This document shows positions 7,855-15,777 of a DNA stretch of 45,166 bases, piece by piece. The DNA comes from Companilactobacillus futsaii JCM 17355 (GTDB lineage: Bacteria > Bacillota > Bacilli > Lactobacillales > Lactobacillaceae). Each line of letters starts with the position of its first letter. Position 1 is the first letter of the stretch. The stretch spans positions 1 through 45,166 of the forward strand of contig NZ_AZDO01000015.1 of NCBI RefSeq assembly GCF_001435505.1, given 5' to 3'. The notes beneath the pieces were generated by a model, which saw nothing but the letters and a program-made list of their open reading frames with translations, searched no databases and was not told the origin of the DNA. Both the position numbers and the translations under genes were made by a program.

Positions 7855-9721
7855 GTTTTGAAGATTTATTTCCAATTAATCTCATTGCGTTGAAGATAAC
7901 TACTAAAATACTAATTTCGTGAACAAACATTCCACTACCCATATGGATAATGCCAACGACCAAACCTAATAATAGTAAGGCAACTGTTCCAACCGCGATG
8001 ATGATATTTTCTTTCGTATTAGCAACGGTCTTCTTGGATAAAGTATAAGCATGTGCTAAAGCATCAAAACTAGATTTAACTAGGATAATATCAGATGTCT
8101 CAATAGCTACATCAGTACCAGTACCCATTCCAATACCAATATCTGCAGTAGCGAGTGAAGGTGAATCATTGATACCATCACCAACAAAGGCTACGGTACT
8201 ACCTTGTTCTTGGAACTTCTTAACAAATTCAACTTTATCTTCTGGTAGTAATTCAGCATGAACTTCATCAATTGGAAGTCTTTGTGCAACACGTTGAGCG
8301 GCAACTTTGTTATCACCTGTCAACATAACTACTCGTCTCAAACCAGCATCCTTAAGAGCTTGAAGTCCTTCTCTAGCATCTGATCTCAATTGGTCATTAA
8401 CACCAACGACTAAACGCAATTCTTGATCAACAGCCATCAAGACAACTGAATCACCGTCATTCATACGCTTGTTGATTGCTTTTCTTTGTGTATCAGAAAT
8501 TTTTACATCGTTGGCTTTCATCAAACGTTCATTACCAACTAAAATCTTGAAATCATCATTTTGACCAACTAAACCTTGGCCTTTAACAGTATCTAATTCA
8601 GGTAATTTTGGCGTATCAGTAATTCCTAAATCATTAATGTGTCTAACAATAGCTTGGCCCAATGGGTGATCAGAAGTATTTTCTACCGCTGAAAGCAAAG
8701 CCAAATCTTCATTCTTATCTTTGCCAAAGTTATCGATATCAGTGACAGACATCTTGCCTGTAGTCAAAGTACCAGTCTTATCAAGAACTAAAGTATCAAC
8801 ATGTGAGAAAGTATTTACGGCGTTTCCACCCTTCATCAAAATACCATTCTTGGCACCATTACCAATTCCGGCAACGTTTGAAACTGGAGCACCGATAACT
8901 AAAGCACCAGGACATCCTAAAACCAATACGGTGATAGCTAGTGGGAAGTTTTGAGTAAAGATCCAAACTAAAATACCAATAATCAAAACTGCAGGTGTGT
9001 AATATGTAGCAAATTTATCAATAAAACGAGCGGCAGGTGATTGACTATCTTGAGCCTCTTCGACTAATTCGATAATTTTACCAAAAGTAGTATCCTCACC
9101 AACGGAAGTTGTTTCAATCGTAATAGTTCCATTGTCAGCAATTGAACCAGCAAAAACTTTGTCGCCATTACTCTTTTGAACGGGTGTTGATTCACCAGTA
9201 ATTGAAGCTTCATTCATATAGCCAATTCCATCAATGATCTTTCCATCGACAGGAATTTGACCACCTGGTTTAACTAAAACGTGATCCCCTTCGTCCAAAT
9301 CATCAACATCAACAGTTTCAGTTGTACCGTCTTCGTTGACTAGTTCGGCAGTTGTCGGAGCCATCTTTGTCAAACTCTTAACTGAAGAACGTGTCTTTTC
9401 CAAAGTCTTTTGTTCGAGGTAACTACCAAAGAGAAATAGGAATGTAACAATAGCTGATTCCTCATATTCTCCAATGATAAAAGCCCCTACAACAGCAATC
9501 GTAACTAGTAATTCAATACTAATAACTTTATTTTGCAAAGCACCGAAAGCATGCAATGCAACTGGAATTGCCCCAATGATACTAGCAACGATCATAAAGA
9601 CTGTTGCAATAGTTTCAAAATGTAGCAAATAATCTGAAATCAAACTAAGTGCAATCAATACAGCGATTGATGCGGTCATCTTATTTTGATTTTTCGAAAT
9701 CCATATATTTAATTTTGTCAT
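7820..9721 (-). CDS. heavy-metal P1B-type ATPase without HMA domain, CPG/HE motifs
   Basis: This 633-residue pump has the P1B helices, the actuator TGES motif (ITGESTPV), the phosphorylation site DKTGTLT, SDHPLGQAIV with the P1B-specific HP, and GDGINDSPSLA. The membrane metal motif is CPG (VLGCPGALVIGAP) in place of the usual CPC, SPC or CPH. The last helix carries HEIS where CadA-type pumps have DxG, which recalls the HEG-type motif of P1B-4 (Fe/Co/Zn) exporters. No N-terminal metal-binding domain is present; a separate HMA protein follows. With a Dps-like protein and a Crp/Fnr regulator in the operon, iron or a related divalent ion is a reasonable guess. It is the first gene of the operon, behind an Fnr-type box. 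Confidence 0.87.
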   Translation of the reverse strand: MTKLNIWISKNQNKMTASIAVLIALSLISDYLLHFETIATVFMIVASIIGAIPVALHAFGALQNKVISIELLVTIAVVGAFIIGEYEESAIVTFLFLFGSYLEQKTLEKTRSSVKSLTKMAPTTAELVNEDGTTETVDVDDLDEGDHVLVKPGGQIPVDGKIIDGIGYMNEASITGESTPVQKSNGDKVFAGSIADNGTITIETTSVGEDTTFGKIIELVEEAQDSQSPAARFIDKFATYYTPAVLIIGILVWIFTQNFPLAITVLVLGCPGALVIGAPVSNVAGIGNGAKNGILMKGGNAVNTFSHVDTLVLDKTGTLTTGKMSVTDIDNFGKDKNEDLALLSAVENTSDHPLGQAIVRHINDLGITDTPKLPELDTVKGQGLVGQNDDFKILVGNERLMKANDVKISDTQRKAINKRMNDGDSVVLMAVDQELRLVVGVNDQLRSDAREGLQALKDAGLRRVVMLTGDNKVAAQRVAQRLPIDEVHAELLPEDKVEFVKKFQEQGSTVAFVGDGINDSPSLATADIGIGMGTGTDVAIETSDIILVKSSFDALAHAYTLSKKTVANTKENIIIAVGTVALLLLGLVVGIIHMGSGMFVHEISILVVIFNAMRLIGNKSSKLDSNQVVSPAN

Positions 9722-9753
9722 TTCGCTTACCTCTCTCTTAACTTACAAGACAT

Positions 9754-9795
9754 ATTCTAAAGGGTAAGTGGGATTAAAAAATTGATGCGGGTCAA
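9754..9795 (-). promoter_or_regulatory. Fnr-type promoter of the P1B ATPase operon
   Basis: The box TTGATGCGGGTCAA (9782-9795) differs from a perfect Fnr palindrome by one base. After 22 nt the minus strand has TAGAAT (9759 to 9754), and no good -35 hexamer is seen, as expected for an activator-dependent class II promoter. The box centre is 41.5 nt before a start site at about 9747, the same geometry as the promoter at 7813-7854. Confidence 0.72.
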
Positions 9796-9841
9796 GTTTG
9801 GGAAAAGATTTTTAATTTTTGCTAAGTATGCCGTCGTCCGC

Positions 9842-9985
9842 AAAAGCCCTGTGATTGGCTGGAACGCTGCCGACGCCACTTTGAACCAATACATGGACCA
9901 AAGGCGTATTGTTTCAAAGCTGGGTCTTTTACTAAGCAACAAGTTGCTAAGTAAAATTTGGCGGCTGAGCCATCACAGGGCTTTT
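9842..9985. repeat. structured intergenic repeat, copy A
   Basis: A terminal inverted stem (AAAAGCCCTGTGAT at 9842 with ATCACAGGGCTTTT ending at 9985) encloses about 110 nt, with an internal hairpin at 9927-9956 (TTTTACTAAGCAAC with GTTGCTAAGTAAAA, one mismatch). Inner blocks TTGGCTGGAACG, GGTCTTTTACTA and CTGAGCCA recur on the opposite strand in the copy at 10186-10302. No protein is supported here; the overlapping open frames come from the repeat. Confidence 0.7.
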
Positions 9986-10130
9986 ACTCCCGACTAGAGT
10001 CCAATTTCTATTTGGATAGAGTCATACACGTATTTCTTTAATAACTATTCTATTTCTTTTTTTTACAGTACTAAATAAAAAGAAGACATTACCAAACCAC
10101 AGCAATATACTGCAATTCTGATAATATCTT

Positions 10131-10302
10131 CTATTAATTTTCTGAAGTAACTTATATAAAAATATAAACCACTATCCAGTCTGGAATAGCAAAGAAAATT
10201 GGCTCAGTAGTAAAAGACCGAGCTTGAAGACTTTGCCCGGTTTTGGTCTTAGCAAAGGCTCCAAGTCGACCCACTACGTTCCGGCCAAATTTTCTTTGCT
10301 AT
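10131..10302. repeat. structured intergenic repeat, copy B, with 5' flank shared with the window end
   Basis: The part 10186-10302 has a terminal stem (ATAGCAAAGAAAATT-GGC with its complement ending at 10302) around a GC-rich core. Read on the minus strand, the core matches copy A at 9842-9985. Its left flank 10131-10215 is about 90 percent identical to 45071-45156. The element sits directly behind the stop codon of the minus-strand gene at 10316, so it would lie in that gene's 3' untranslated RNA. The rest of 9986-10130 holds only an A/T-rich stretch with a weak hairpin (GAAGACATTA with TAATATCTTC). Confidence 0.7.
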
Positions 10303-10315
10303 GGAGGACGGCATT

Positions 10316-11875
10316 CTAAAGTACTTTTTTTCGATGTTTGGGTCCAGGATTAAGATTCCACTTCAACAATCGTCTGATTTGTTGCACCGAAGTCTTCCAT
10401 TCCAAAGTTGCCAAAATTAAGAACACTGGTAAAAACTGAATCAAATAGCGACTTCTTCCACCTTCAAAGATCAGTAAGAAAATAAAGCCACCGACTAAAG
10501 ATAATCGTAATATTTGGACAATTTTTCGGTTGTCCTTCCAAGCAAAGAAAATTAAACCTAACCAAATACACCAAAATATTTGTGTTAAGAAGCGGAAATC
10601 ACCGACATTATTACCATATAATAGTACGAAATTTTCTAGCTTACCTTTGAAACCGTGTTTATCTGGCGTGTATTTACTAGGTGCTGAAATACCTTCGCGT
10701 AGCCAACCAAAAGTCCCGTCAGAAGTATTGTTCTTTTGTTTTACAATCAAGAATTTGATGTAGCCAGCAAATCCCATCTTATGGAGTCTCTTTTTGATAG
10801 ATTTAACTGAATAGTTGATTCGATCTTTTTTGTTGATCAAAATAACCATCTTATATGAATCTTTGGCATTGTAGCCACCGGTTTTAGATAACCCCATATT
10901 GATGAAGTGAATCATCGGTTTAGCCCGGAAAGTATTGACGTGAATATACGTCTGATTATCGATTATGTGATTGATTTTGTAATAACTACCACCAGCACTG
11001 ATGGCAAAAATACTCGTTACCAAAAATAGCCAAATCCAATGTTTTTTATTTTTATTAAGCAAACTAACTAATTCGATAATTATAATCGCAATCATCGGTA
11101 CGATCCCAGATGGCTTGATAAAATACGTTGCCCCAACGGTAAATCCACCTAAAATCGTGAAAATCAATTTCCAAATCTTACCTATACTGGAACGAGCAAC
11201 AATGACGTAACAAAGAATATAAAATGCTACAAATGGCAAAACCCAAGTGTCAGTATAAGGGACGACTATTGCTGGAAAAAGTGCCATCCACATAGCTTGA
11301 AGGTACAAAAGAATGGGAATTTTTGATTTATCTATCACAAAGACGGACCCTAAATTGAACAACGCTGCTAAATCCACCATAAAAATCGTCATAAAATCAA
11401 AGAACAACCACGACGTGCGATGAAAAATCAAAGCAATTTGATGCTGTAGCAATAACAATCCCAAGTTATTAGGGTTAACACTAAAGTAACCAATGAGATT
11501 GACATCCTTAGTGTTCGTTAAGGCTGCGTGAACTGCCCCAACATCATCGTGTACTCCATAGTGGATCAATGAAACAAAGCCAATTTGAATCAAAATTGCC
11601 AATATGAAACAAACCGTTGCGGTAATCCAGCTACGATCAACAAATGACCATAGTAAAAAATCCCTTACTGAATGATTAACGTAACAAACAGTGAACAATG
11701 CCGCAAATATCAATAACACTACTGTTGTAAAAGCCGTCGTACCGATTTTTGTAATTGGATTGTCTCCCAAAATCAGATTAGACGATGTTAAAGCAAAAAT
11801 AAACGTAGCTGTAAAAAAGATATAAAAAATTATCTTTATAGCTCGATGATTAAATTTAAATAGCGTCTCTCTCAT
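10316..11875 (-). CDS. polytopic membrane protein, probable GT-C-type glycosyltransferase
   Basis: This 519-residue protein has about eleven membrane helices spread over the first 330 residues and again near 430-505, with an extracytoplasmic loop between. The first large loop carries acidic residues (HYGVHDDVGAVHAA), where GT-C enzymes using lipid-linked sugars keep their catalytic Asp. The segment YFSVNPNNLGLLLLQHQ is typical of lactobacillar family 39-like membrane proteins. I chose the ATG at 11875 because GAGGG lies 5 nt before it; an upstream TTG would contain that site. Likely role: transfer of a sugar to a wall polymer or surface protein. A link with the sorting-tail protein at 5503 is possible but unproven. 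Confidence 0.68.
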   Translation of the reverse strand: MRETLFKFNHRAIKIIFYIFFTATFIFALTSSNLILGDNPITKIGTTAFTTVVLLIFAALFTVCYVNHSVRDFLLWSFVDRSWITATVCFILAILIQIGFVSLIHYGVHDDVGAVHAALTNTKDVNLIGYFSVNPNNLGLLLLQHQIALIFHRTSWLFFDFMTIFMVDLAALFNLGSVFVIDKSKIPILLYLQAMWMALFPAIVVPYTDTWVLPFVAFYILCYVIVARSSIGKIWKLIFTILGGFTVGATYFIKPSGIVPMIAIIIIELVSLLNKNKKHWIWLFLVTSIFAISAGGSYYKINHIIDNQTYIHVNTFRAKPMIHFINMGLSKTGGYNAKDSYKMVILINKKDRINYSVKSIKKRLHKMGFAGYIKFLIVKQKNNTSDGTFGWLREGISAPSKYTPDKHGFKGKLENFVLLYGNNVGDFRFLTQIFWCIWLGLIFFAWKDNRKIVQILRLSLVGGFIFLLIFEGGRSRYLIQFLPVFLILATLEWKTSVQQIRRLLKWNLNPGPKHRKKVL

Positions 11876-11944
11876 ATATTCCCTCAATTTGCTTCCTTAT
11901 ATGAATAGAGTACAACGTAAGCCTTTTTTTATAAACCACAGAAA

Positions 11945-12409
11945 CTATTTACTTTCTTTTTCTAATAAATAACGTTTTAATCGTGGATAGATTTTATTAG
12001 CAATCGTTTCAGCAATAATAAAACCAATTGCCAAAGACATCCCCACAGTCAAAGCTTTCACAAAACCATAGGCAGCTAGAGCGTCTTTTCCCAAAGTAAA
12101 ATTTTTCATACTGTCGTACAAAATTGCCCCAGGAACTAGTGAAACTAAACAAGGTACATAAAAAATATTAACTGGTGCTCGCACCAAAATAGCACATAAA
12201 TTCCCTAACAAACCTATCACGACCGCTCCTAAGAGATTGGGCATAATTAGACCATGGTTGATCGACTCAACAAGAATATAAACTATCCAAGCTAACGCAC
12301 CAACAATTCCAGCTGGAACCAAAGTCCGCCGGGGATTATTGGTGATAATGCCGAAGCCAACACTAGACAAAAAGCCAAAAATAAATCCATAAACTAGTTG
12401 CATTGCCAT
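11945..12409 (-). CDS. threonine/serine exporter, C-terminal half (ThrE/DUF3815)
   Basis: This 154-residue membrane protein has four to five helices and matches the small, C-terminal half of ThrE-type amino-acid exporters, which lactobacilli carry as two genes. The first coding stretch, MAMQLVYGFIFGFLSSVGFG, and NNPRRTLVPAGIVGALAW are typical. I placed the start at the ATG at 12409, behind GGGAGG and 2 nt after the stop of the partner gene; a TTG at 12424 would overlap the partner. The two proteins probably form one complex exporting serine, threonine or small peptides. Confidence 0.83.
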   Translation of the reverse strand: MAMQLVYGFIFGFLSSVGFGIITNNPRRTLVPAGIVGALAWIVYILVESINHGLIMPNLLGAVVIGLLGNLCAILVRAPVNIFYVPCLVSLVPGAILYDSMKNFTLGKDALAAYGFVKALTVGMSLAIGFIIAETIANKIYPRLKRYLLEKESK

Positions 12410-12411
12410 GA

Positions 12412-13176
12412 TTAACCTCCCCAAATCGTTTGCATTAAAATTTGTCCTACAATTACACCACTACCGATAGAAATGCCGGACATAATGGCATCCGTTGCCC
12501 GAACCAATCCGGAGATCGTATTTCTCTCAATAATTTCTCTTAAAGAGTTAGTCATTGGCACGCCAGGAACTAATGGCATCAAAGCACTGATAATAATGTA
12601 ATTGGCATCATGGGCAATGCTAACATCACCTAAAACATTGGCAATAAAGCTAATCGCTAGACTTCCTAAAGCCACTGGTATATAGGGCGTTTTATTGTGA
12701 TGAGCTACGAATTGAGAAATCAAATAACCGATAATTCCCACGAAAAAAGCAATAAATAAATCACCCCAAGTAGCCTTGAACAAAAGCATTGGTGGCATGG
12801 AAACTAATCCTGCTCCGATACATTTGACTAACCACGAAAAATCCCTTGATTCATGATCGACTGATTGTACTTCTTTTTTGAGTTTTTTAAAACTAATTTC
12901 GTGTCGATAAAACTGTCTTGATAAAGTATTGATGTCATCTACTTTTTGTAAGTTGAAGTCTCCCACTCGCACCTTAAAAATTCTGGTGGCAGCGTCCTTT
13001 TCCGAACTAACAAAAATACCAGTCATTGTCGCGTGACAAACAACCGGTAAATTGGCAGCTCTTCCAACATATTCAACTGTATTTTCAACTCGAGCCGTTT
13101 CCGCCCCATTTTCTAGTAGAATCGTACCCACTTGACCACAAAGAGTAACAATTTCTGTTGCTGTTATTGTCTCCAT
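12412..13176 (-). CDS. threonine/serine exporter, N-terminal half (ThrE/DUF1212)
   Basis: This 254-residue protein corresponds to the large half of ThrE: a cytoplasmic region of about 120 residues (LCGQVGTILLENGAETARVENTV-like start, then GIFVSS and TRIFKVR), followed by five membrane helices with PLVPGVPMTNSLREII, the family's conserved loop. The ATG at 13176 has GGAGGG 8 nt upstream, so I prefer it to an earlier start at 13227. It is followed after 2 nt by the DUF3815 partner, forming a two-gene operon. Confidence 0.85.
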   Translation of the reverse strand: METITATEIVTLCGQVGTILLENGAETARVENTVEYVGRAANLPVVCHATMTGIFVSSEKDAATRIFKVRVGDFNLQKVDDINTLSRQFYRHEISFKKLKKEVQSVDHESRDFSWLVKCIGAGLVSMPPMLLFKATWGDLFIAFFVGIIGYLISQFVAHHNKTPYIPVALGSLAISFIANVLGDVSIAHDANYIIISALMPLVPGVPMTNSLREIIERNTISGLVRATDAIMSGISIGSGVIVGQILMQTIWGG

Positions 13177-13268
13177 GCTGGTTCCCTCCAAATGGTAGAT
13201 TTTGTCTTGATAAACTATTATTAACATATTCTAATCTAGAAAAACAGTTTTTGGATAATTTTAATAAT

Positions 13269-13300
13269 AAAAAAAGCGAATCCATCTTCATGAATCCACT
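13269..13300 (-). terminator. terminator of the LPXTG protein gene
   Basis: On the minus strand AGTGGATTC pairs with GGATTCGCT (with G-U pairs) around an 8-nt loop and is followed by TTTTTTT. Confidence 0.65.
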
Positions 13301-13317
13301 CATTTTTACAAATTATT

Positions 13318-14640
13318 TTAACGTTTGAAAGTTAATCCCTTTATCAAGATTACCCACAATAAGACGACTAGACCAGCTATAACAAAAACAATATCAGTTG
13401 ATTCACTACCAGTCTGTGGCAACGTGGCAGTTTTTGATTTGTTGTCTTCATCTTTAACCGTCTGCACGTCACTAATATTACTCAAACTACCCAAATCAGA
13501 AATCAATCCTGAAGCATCATCTGAATTAGAACTAGAACTATCTAACAAGCTAGATAAATCAGCAGGATTCAAACTACCAAAATTCAAATCGAAGTTTAAA
13601 TCTTTGTCCAAGCCAAAATCAGGAATATTTAAAGAAATATCACCTGGAATCAAACTACTCAAATCGGTTAACTTCTTGATTGGAAAGTCAAAAGTAATGT
13701 AATTACTGTTTCCTTCACTCTTGAAGGTTAAATTAAATGGCTTTTGACCATTGATGGCGTTGATTTCAAAAGCAGTATTGCCAAATTTTTTCGGATACTT
13801 GATTGTTGCTTCAACATAATAAGTACCATCGGGATTTTGCATAACCTTAGCTGTATTAGTGAAGTAAGGTGAAATCAAAGAACCATCGCCATTATTTTTG
13901 GAAATTTGATACGTCAATTCCTTCAAAATAGTCTTAGGCGTTTGCGTATCAGTCGAATCATTAGTATCAGTATCATTATTATCTTGAGTAGTATCCGTAT
14001 CATCGTCATCCTCACTCGGAGTAGCGATGATATCATTATCGGAATTATTACTTGCTCTAAAATCATTCAACAACGTTTTAGCATTATTAACTCTACCGGT
14101 AATATTATTCTCCGCCTGAGTTATCTTGTTAAGACTATCCGCTAGAGTTTGTGAATTTGGATCATCCAACGAACTCATATCGAATTTAAAAGTGACATTC
14201 TGTTTATCAACATTGAGCAACAATAATTTGGTTTGTACTGTTGCTGGAATATCTTTGTCCAAATCATTCAAACCGTCGATTGTAAAACTAATTTGAAGGT
14301 GGTGACTATCCTTAGTCGTAACCTTTGGCGTTTGATTATCAATAGTTGAAACTGTCAAACCACTGATATTGCTGACACGAGCCGTAACAAAGACCTTATA
14401 CGTTCCATCATTGTTAGGAACAATTGTCGCACTCTTAGTAAACAAAGTATTCATTGGTGACAAAGCATTGGAATTCTCTTTATAAACTTCGTAATTAATT
14501 GTTTTATTATCGCTATCATTTGTATCTGCTTGAACTGTTTCTTCTAATACATTGGGTGAGCCCGTATCATTCAGACCTACCACACCAAATATTCCTAAAA
14601 GCATCCCCACAGACAATAGACTGATTAAAAATTTCTTCAT
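13318..14640 (-). CDS. LPXTG-anchored surface protein with two NEAT-like domains
   Basis: This 440-residue protein has a signal peptide (1-38, cleavage near VQA-DTN), a NEAT-like domain (about 48-165: SPMNTLFTKSATIV then DGTYKVFVTARV), an acidic linker rich in Asp, Thr and Asn (about 205-235), a second related domain (about 240-365: SPYFTNTAKVM then DGTYYVEATI), and a sortase signal LPQTG followed by a hydrophobic helix and KR. NEAT domains bind haem in Gram-positive pathogens through a YxxxY pair in a late strand; I do not see this pair in either domain, so haem binding is doubtful. Sortase would attach it to the wall. AAGGGGA precedes the ATG. The gene is single. Confidence 0.8.
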   Translation of the reverse strand: MKKFLISLLSVGMLLGIFGVVGLNDTGSPNVLEETVQADTNDSDNKTINYEVYKENSNALSPMNTLFTKSATIVPNNDGTYKVFVTARVSNISGLTVSTIDNQTPKVTTKDSHHLQISFTIDGLNDLDKDIPATVQTKLLLLNVDKQNVTFKFDMSSLDDPNSQTLADSLNKITQAENNITGRVNNAKTLLNDFRASNNSDNDIIATPSEDDDDTDTTQDNNDTDTNDSTDTQTPKTILKELTYQISKNNGDGSLISPYFTNTAKVMQNPDGTYYVEATIKYPKKFGNTAFEINAINGQKPFNLTFKSEGNSNYITFDFPIKKLTDLSSLIPGDISLNIPDFGLDKDLNFDLNFGSLNPADLSSLLDSSSSNSDDASGLISDLGSLSNISDVQTVKDEDNKSKTATLPQTGSESTDIVFVIAGLVVLLWVILIKGLTFKR

Positions 14641-14833
14641 CTTATCGTCCCCTTTAACATATATACCAATTTTATCATATTAATATCTTTCTCCGGAAAT
14701 AATAAGACAAGTTTCCCAAATTATCGATTTTATTTTCATTAGAAGTATTAAAGTAGCATTATAGGAATATTTGAAATAAACTAATGAATAGATATATACT
14801 TATATTTATTACATGCAGGAAGGTGACTTTTTT

Positions 14834-15739
14834 ATGAAACAAGGGACAACAATCCTAACTCTCGACAACGGATATCATTTGTGGACTAACACACAAGGAC
14901 ACGGTGACATCAAACTACTTTGTCTCCACGGTGGACCTGGTGGTAACCACGAATACTGGGAAAACTTCGGTGAAAAATTAGCTGATCTCGGCGTACAAGT
15001 TACGATGTACGATCAACTTGGCTCATGGTATTCAGACCAACCCGACTATTCTGACCCAGAGATTGCTAAGAAATACCTAACTTATGACTACTTCCTAGAA
15101 GAAGTTGAAGAAGTTAGACAAAAATTGGGACTAGATAACTTCTACCTCATTGGCCAATCATGGGGTGGTGCTTTGGTTCAAATGTATGCTGCTAAATATG
15201 GTCAACATTTAAAGGGTGCTATCATCTCAAGTATGGTCGACGAAATTGACGAATACGTTAAGAGTGTTAACCAATGTCGTCTCGATACTCTAGGTCCTGA
15301 CAAAGTTAAGTACATGCAAGAAATCGAAGCTAAAAATGAATTATCAGATCCAACATACCAAAGCTACGTTGACATCCTAAATGCCGAATACGTTGATCGT
15401 AAACAACCAACAGCCATCAGACACTTGATCGATACTATGTCTGTTCCCGTTTACAACACATTCCAAGGTGACAACGAGTTTGTCATCACTGGTAAATTAA
15501 AGGATTGGCATTTCAGAAAGCACCTTAAGGAAATCACTGTTCCTACATTGTTAACTTTTGGTGAACATGAAACGATGCCTATTTCTACTGCTAAGATTAT
15601 GCAAAAAGAAATTCCACATGCACGTCTAGTTACAACTCCAAACGGTGGTCACCACCACATGATCGATAACGCTCCTGTTTACTTCGATCACTTGGAACAA
15701 TTCATCAAAGATGTTGAATCAGGTAACTTCAACGACTAG
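14834..15739 (+). CDS. pepI: proline iminopeptidase (alpha/beta hydrolase)
   Basis: This 301-residue cytoplasmic peptidase removes N-terminal proline from peptides, part of the proteolytic system of lactic acid bacteria. It shows the oxyanion motif HGGPGG (near residue 35), the nucleophile elbow GQSWGG with Ser near 107, and a C-terminal GGHHHMID region supplying the catalytic His. Length and motifs match PepI/Pip of lactobacilli. I placed the start at the ATG at 14834, after AGGAAGGTGA and a T run; an ATG 21 nt upstream lies before that ribosome site. A strong terminator follows. Confidence 0.9.
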   Translation: MKQGTTILTLDNGYHLWTNTQGHGDIKLLCLHGGPGGNHEYWENFGEKLADLGVQVTMYDQLGSWYSDQPDYSDPEIAKKYLTYDYFLEEVEEVRQKLGLDNFYLIGQSWGGALVQMYAAKYGQHLKGAIISSMVDEIDEYVKSVNQCRLDTLGPDKVKYMQEIEAKNELSDPTYQSYVDILNAEYVDRKQPTAIRHLIDTMSVPVYNTFQGDNEFVITGKLKDWHFRKHLKEITVPTLLTFGEHETMPISTAKIMQKEIPHARLVTTPNGGHHHMIDNAPVYFDHLEQFIKDVESGNFND

Positions 15740-15740
15740 C

Positions 15741-15776
15741 AAAAAAGCTCTCCATTTCGGAGGGCTTTTTGTTTTG
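15741..15776 (+). terminator. terminator of pepI
   Basis: AAGCTCTCC and GGAGGGCTT form a stem around ATTTC, followed by TTTTTG and TTTTG. The A-run on the left may also serve the converging ppk gene. Confidence 0.88.
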
Positions 15777-15777
15777 T

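Noticed and set aside
9757-9997. Open frames on both strands beside the ATPase promoter
   Set aside because: They run through the Fnr-type box and the structured repeat, lack ribosome sites, and match no protein pattern.
10131-10302. Insertion sequence or transposase remnant
   Set aside because: No coding trace of a transposase and no clear target duplication; it is at most a non-coding mobile repeat.
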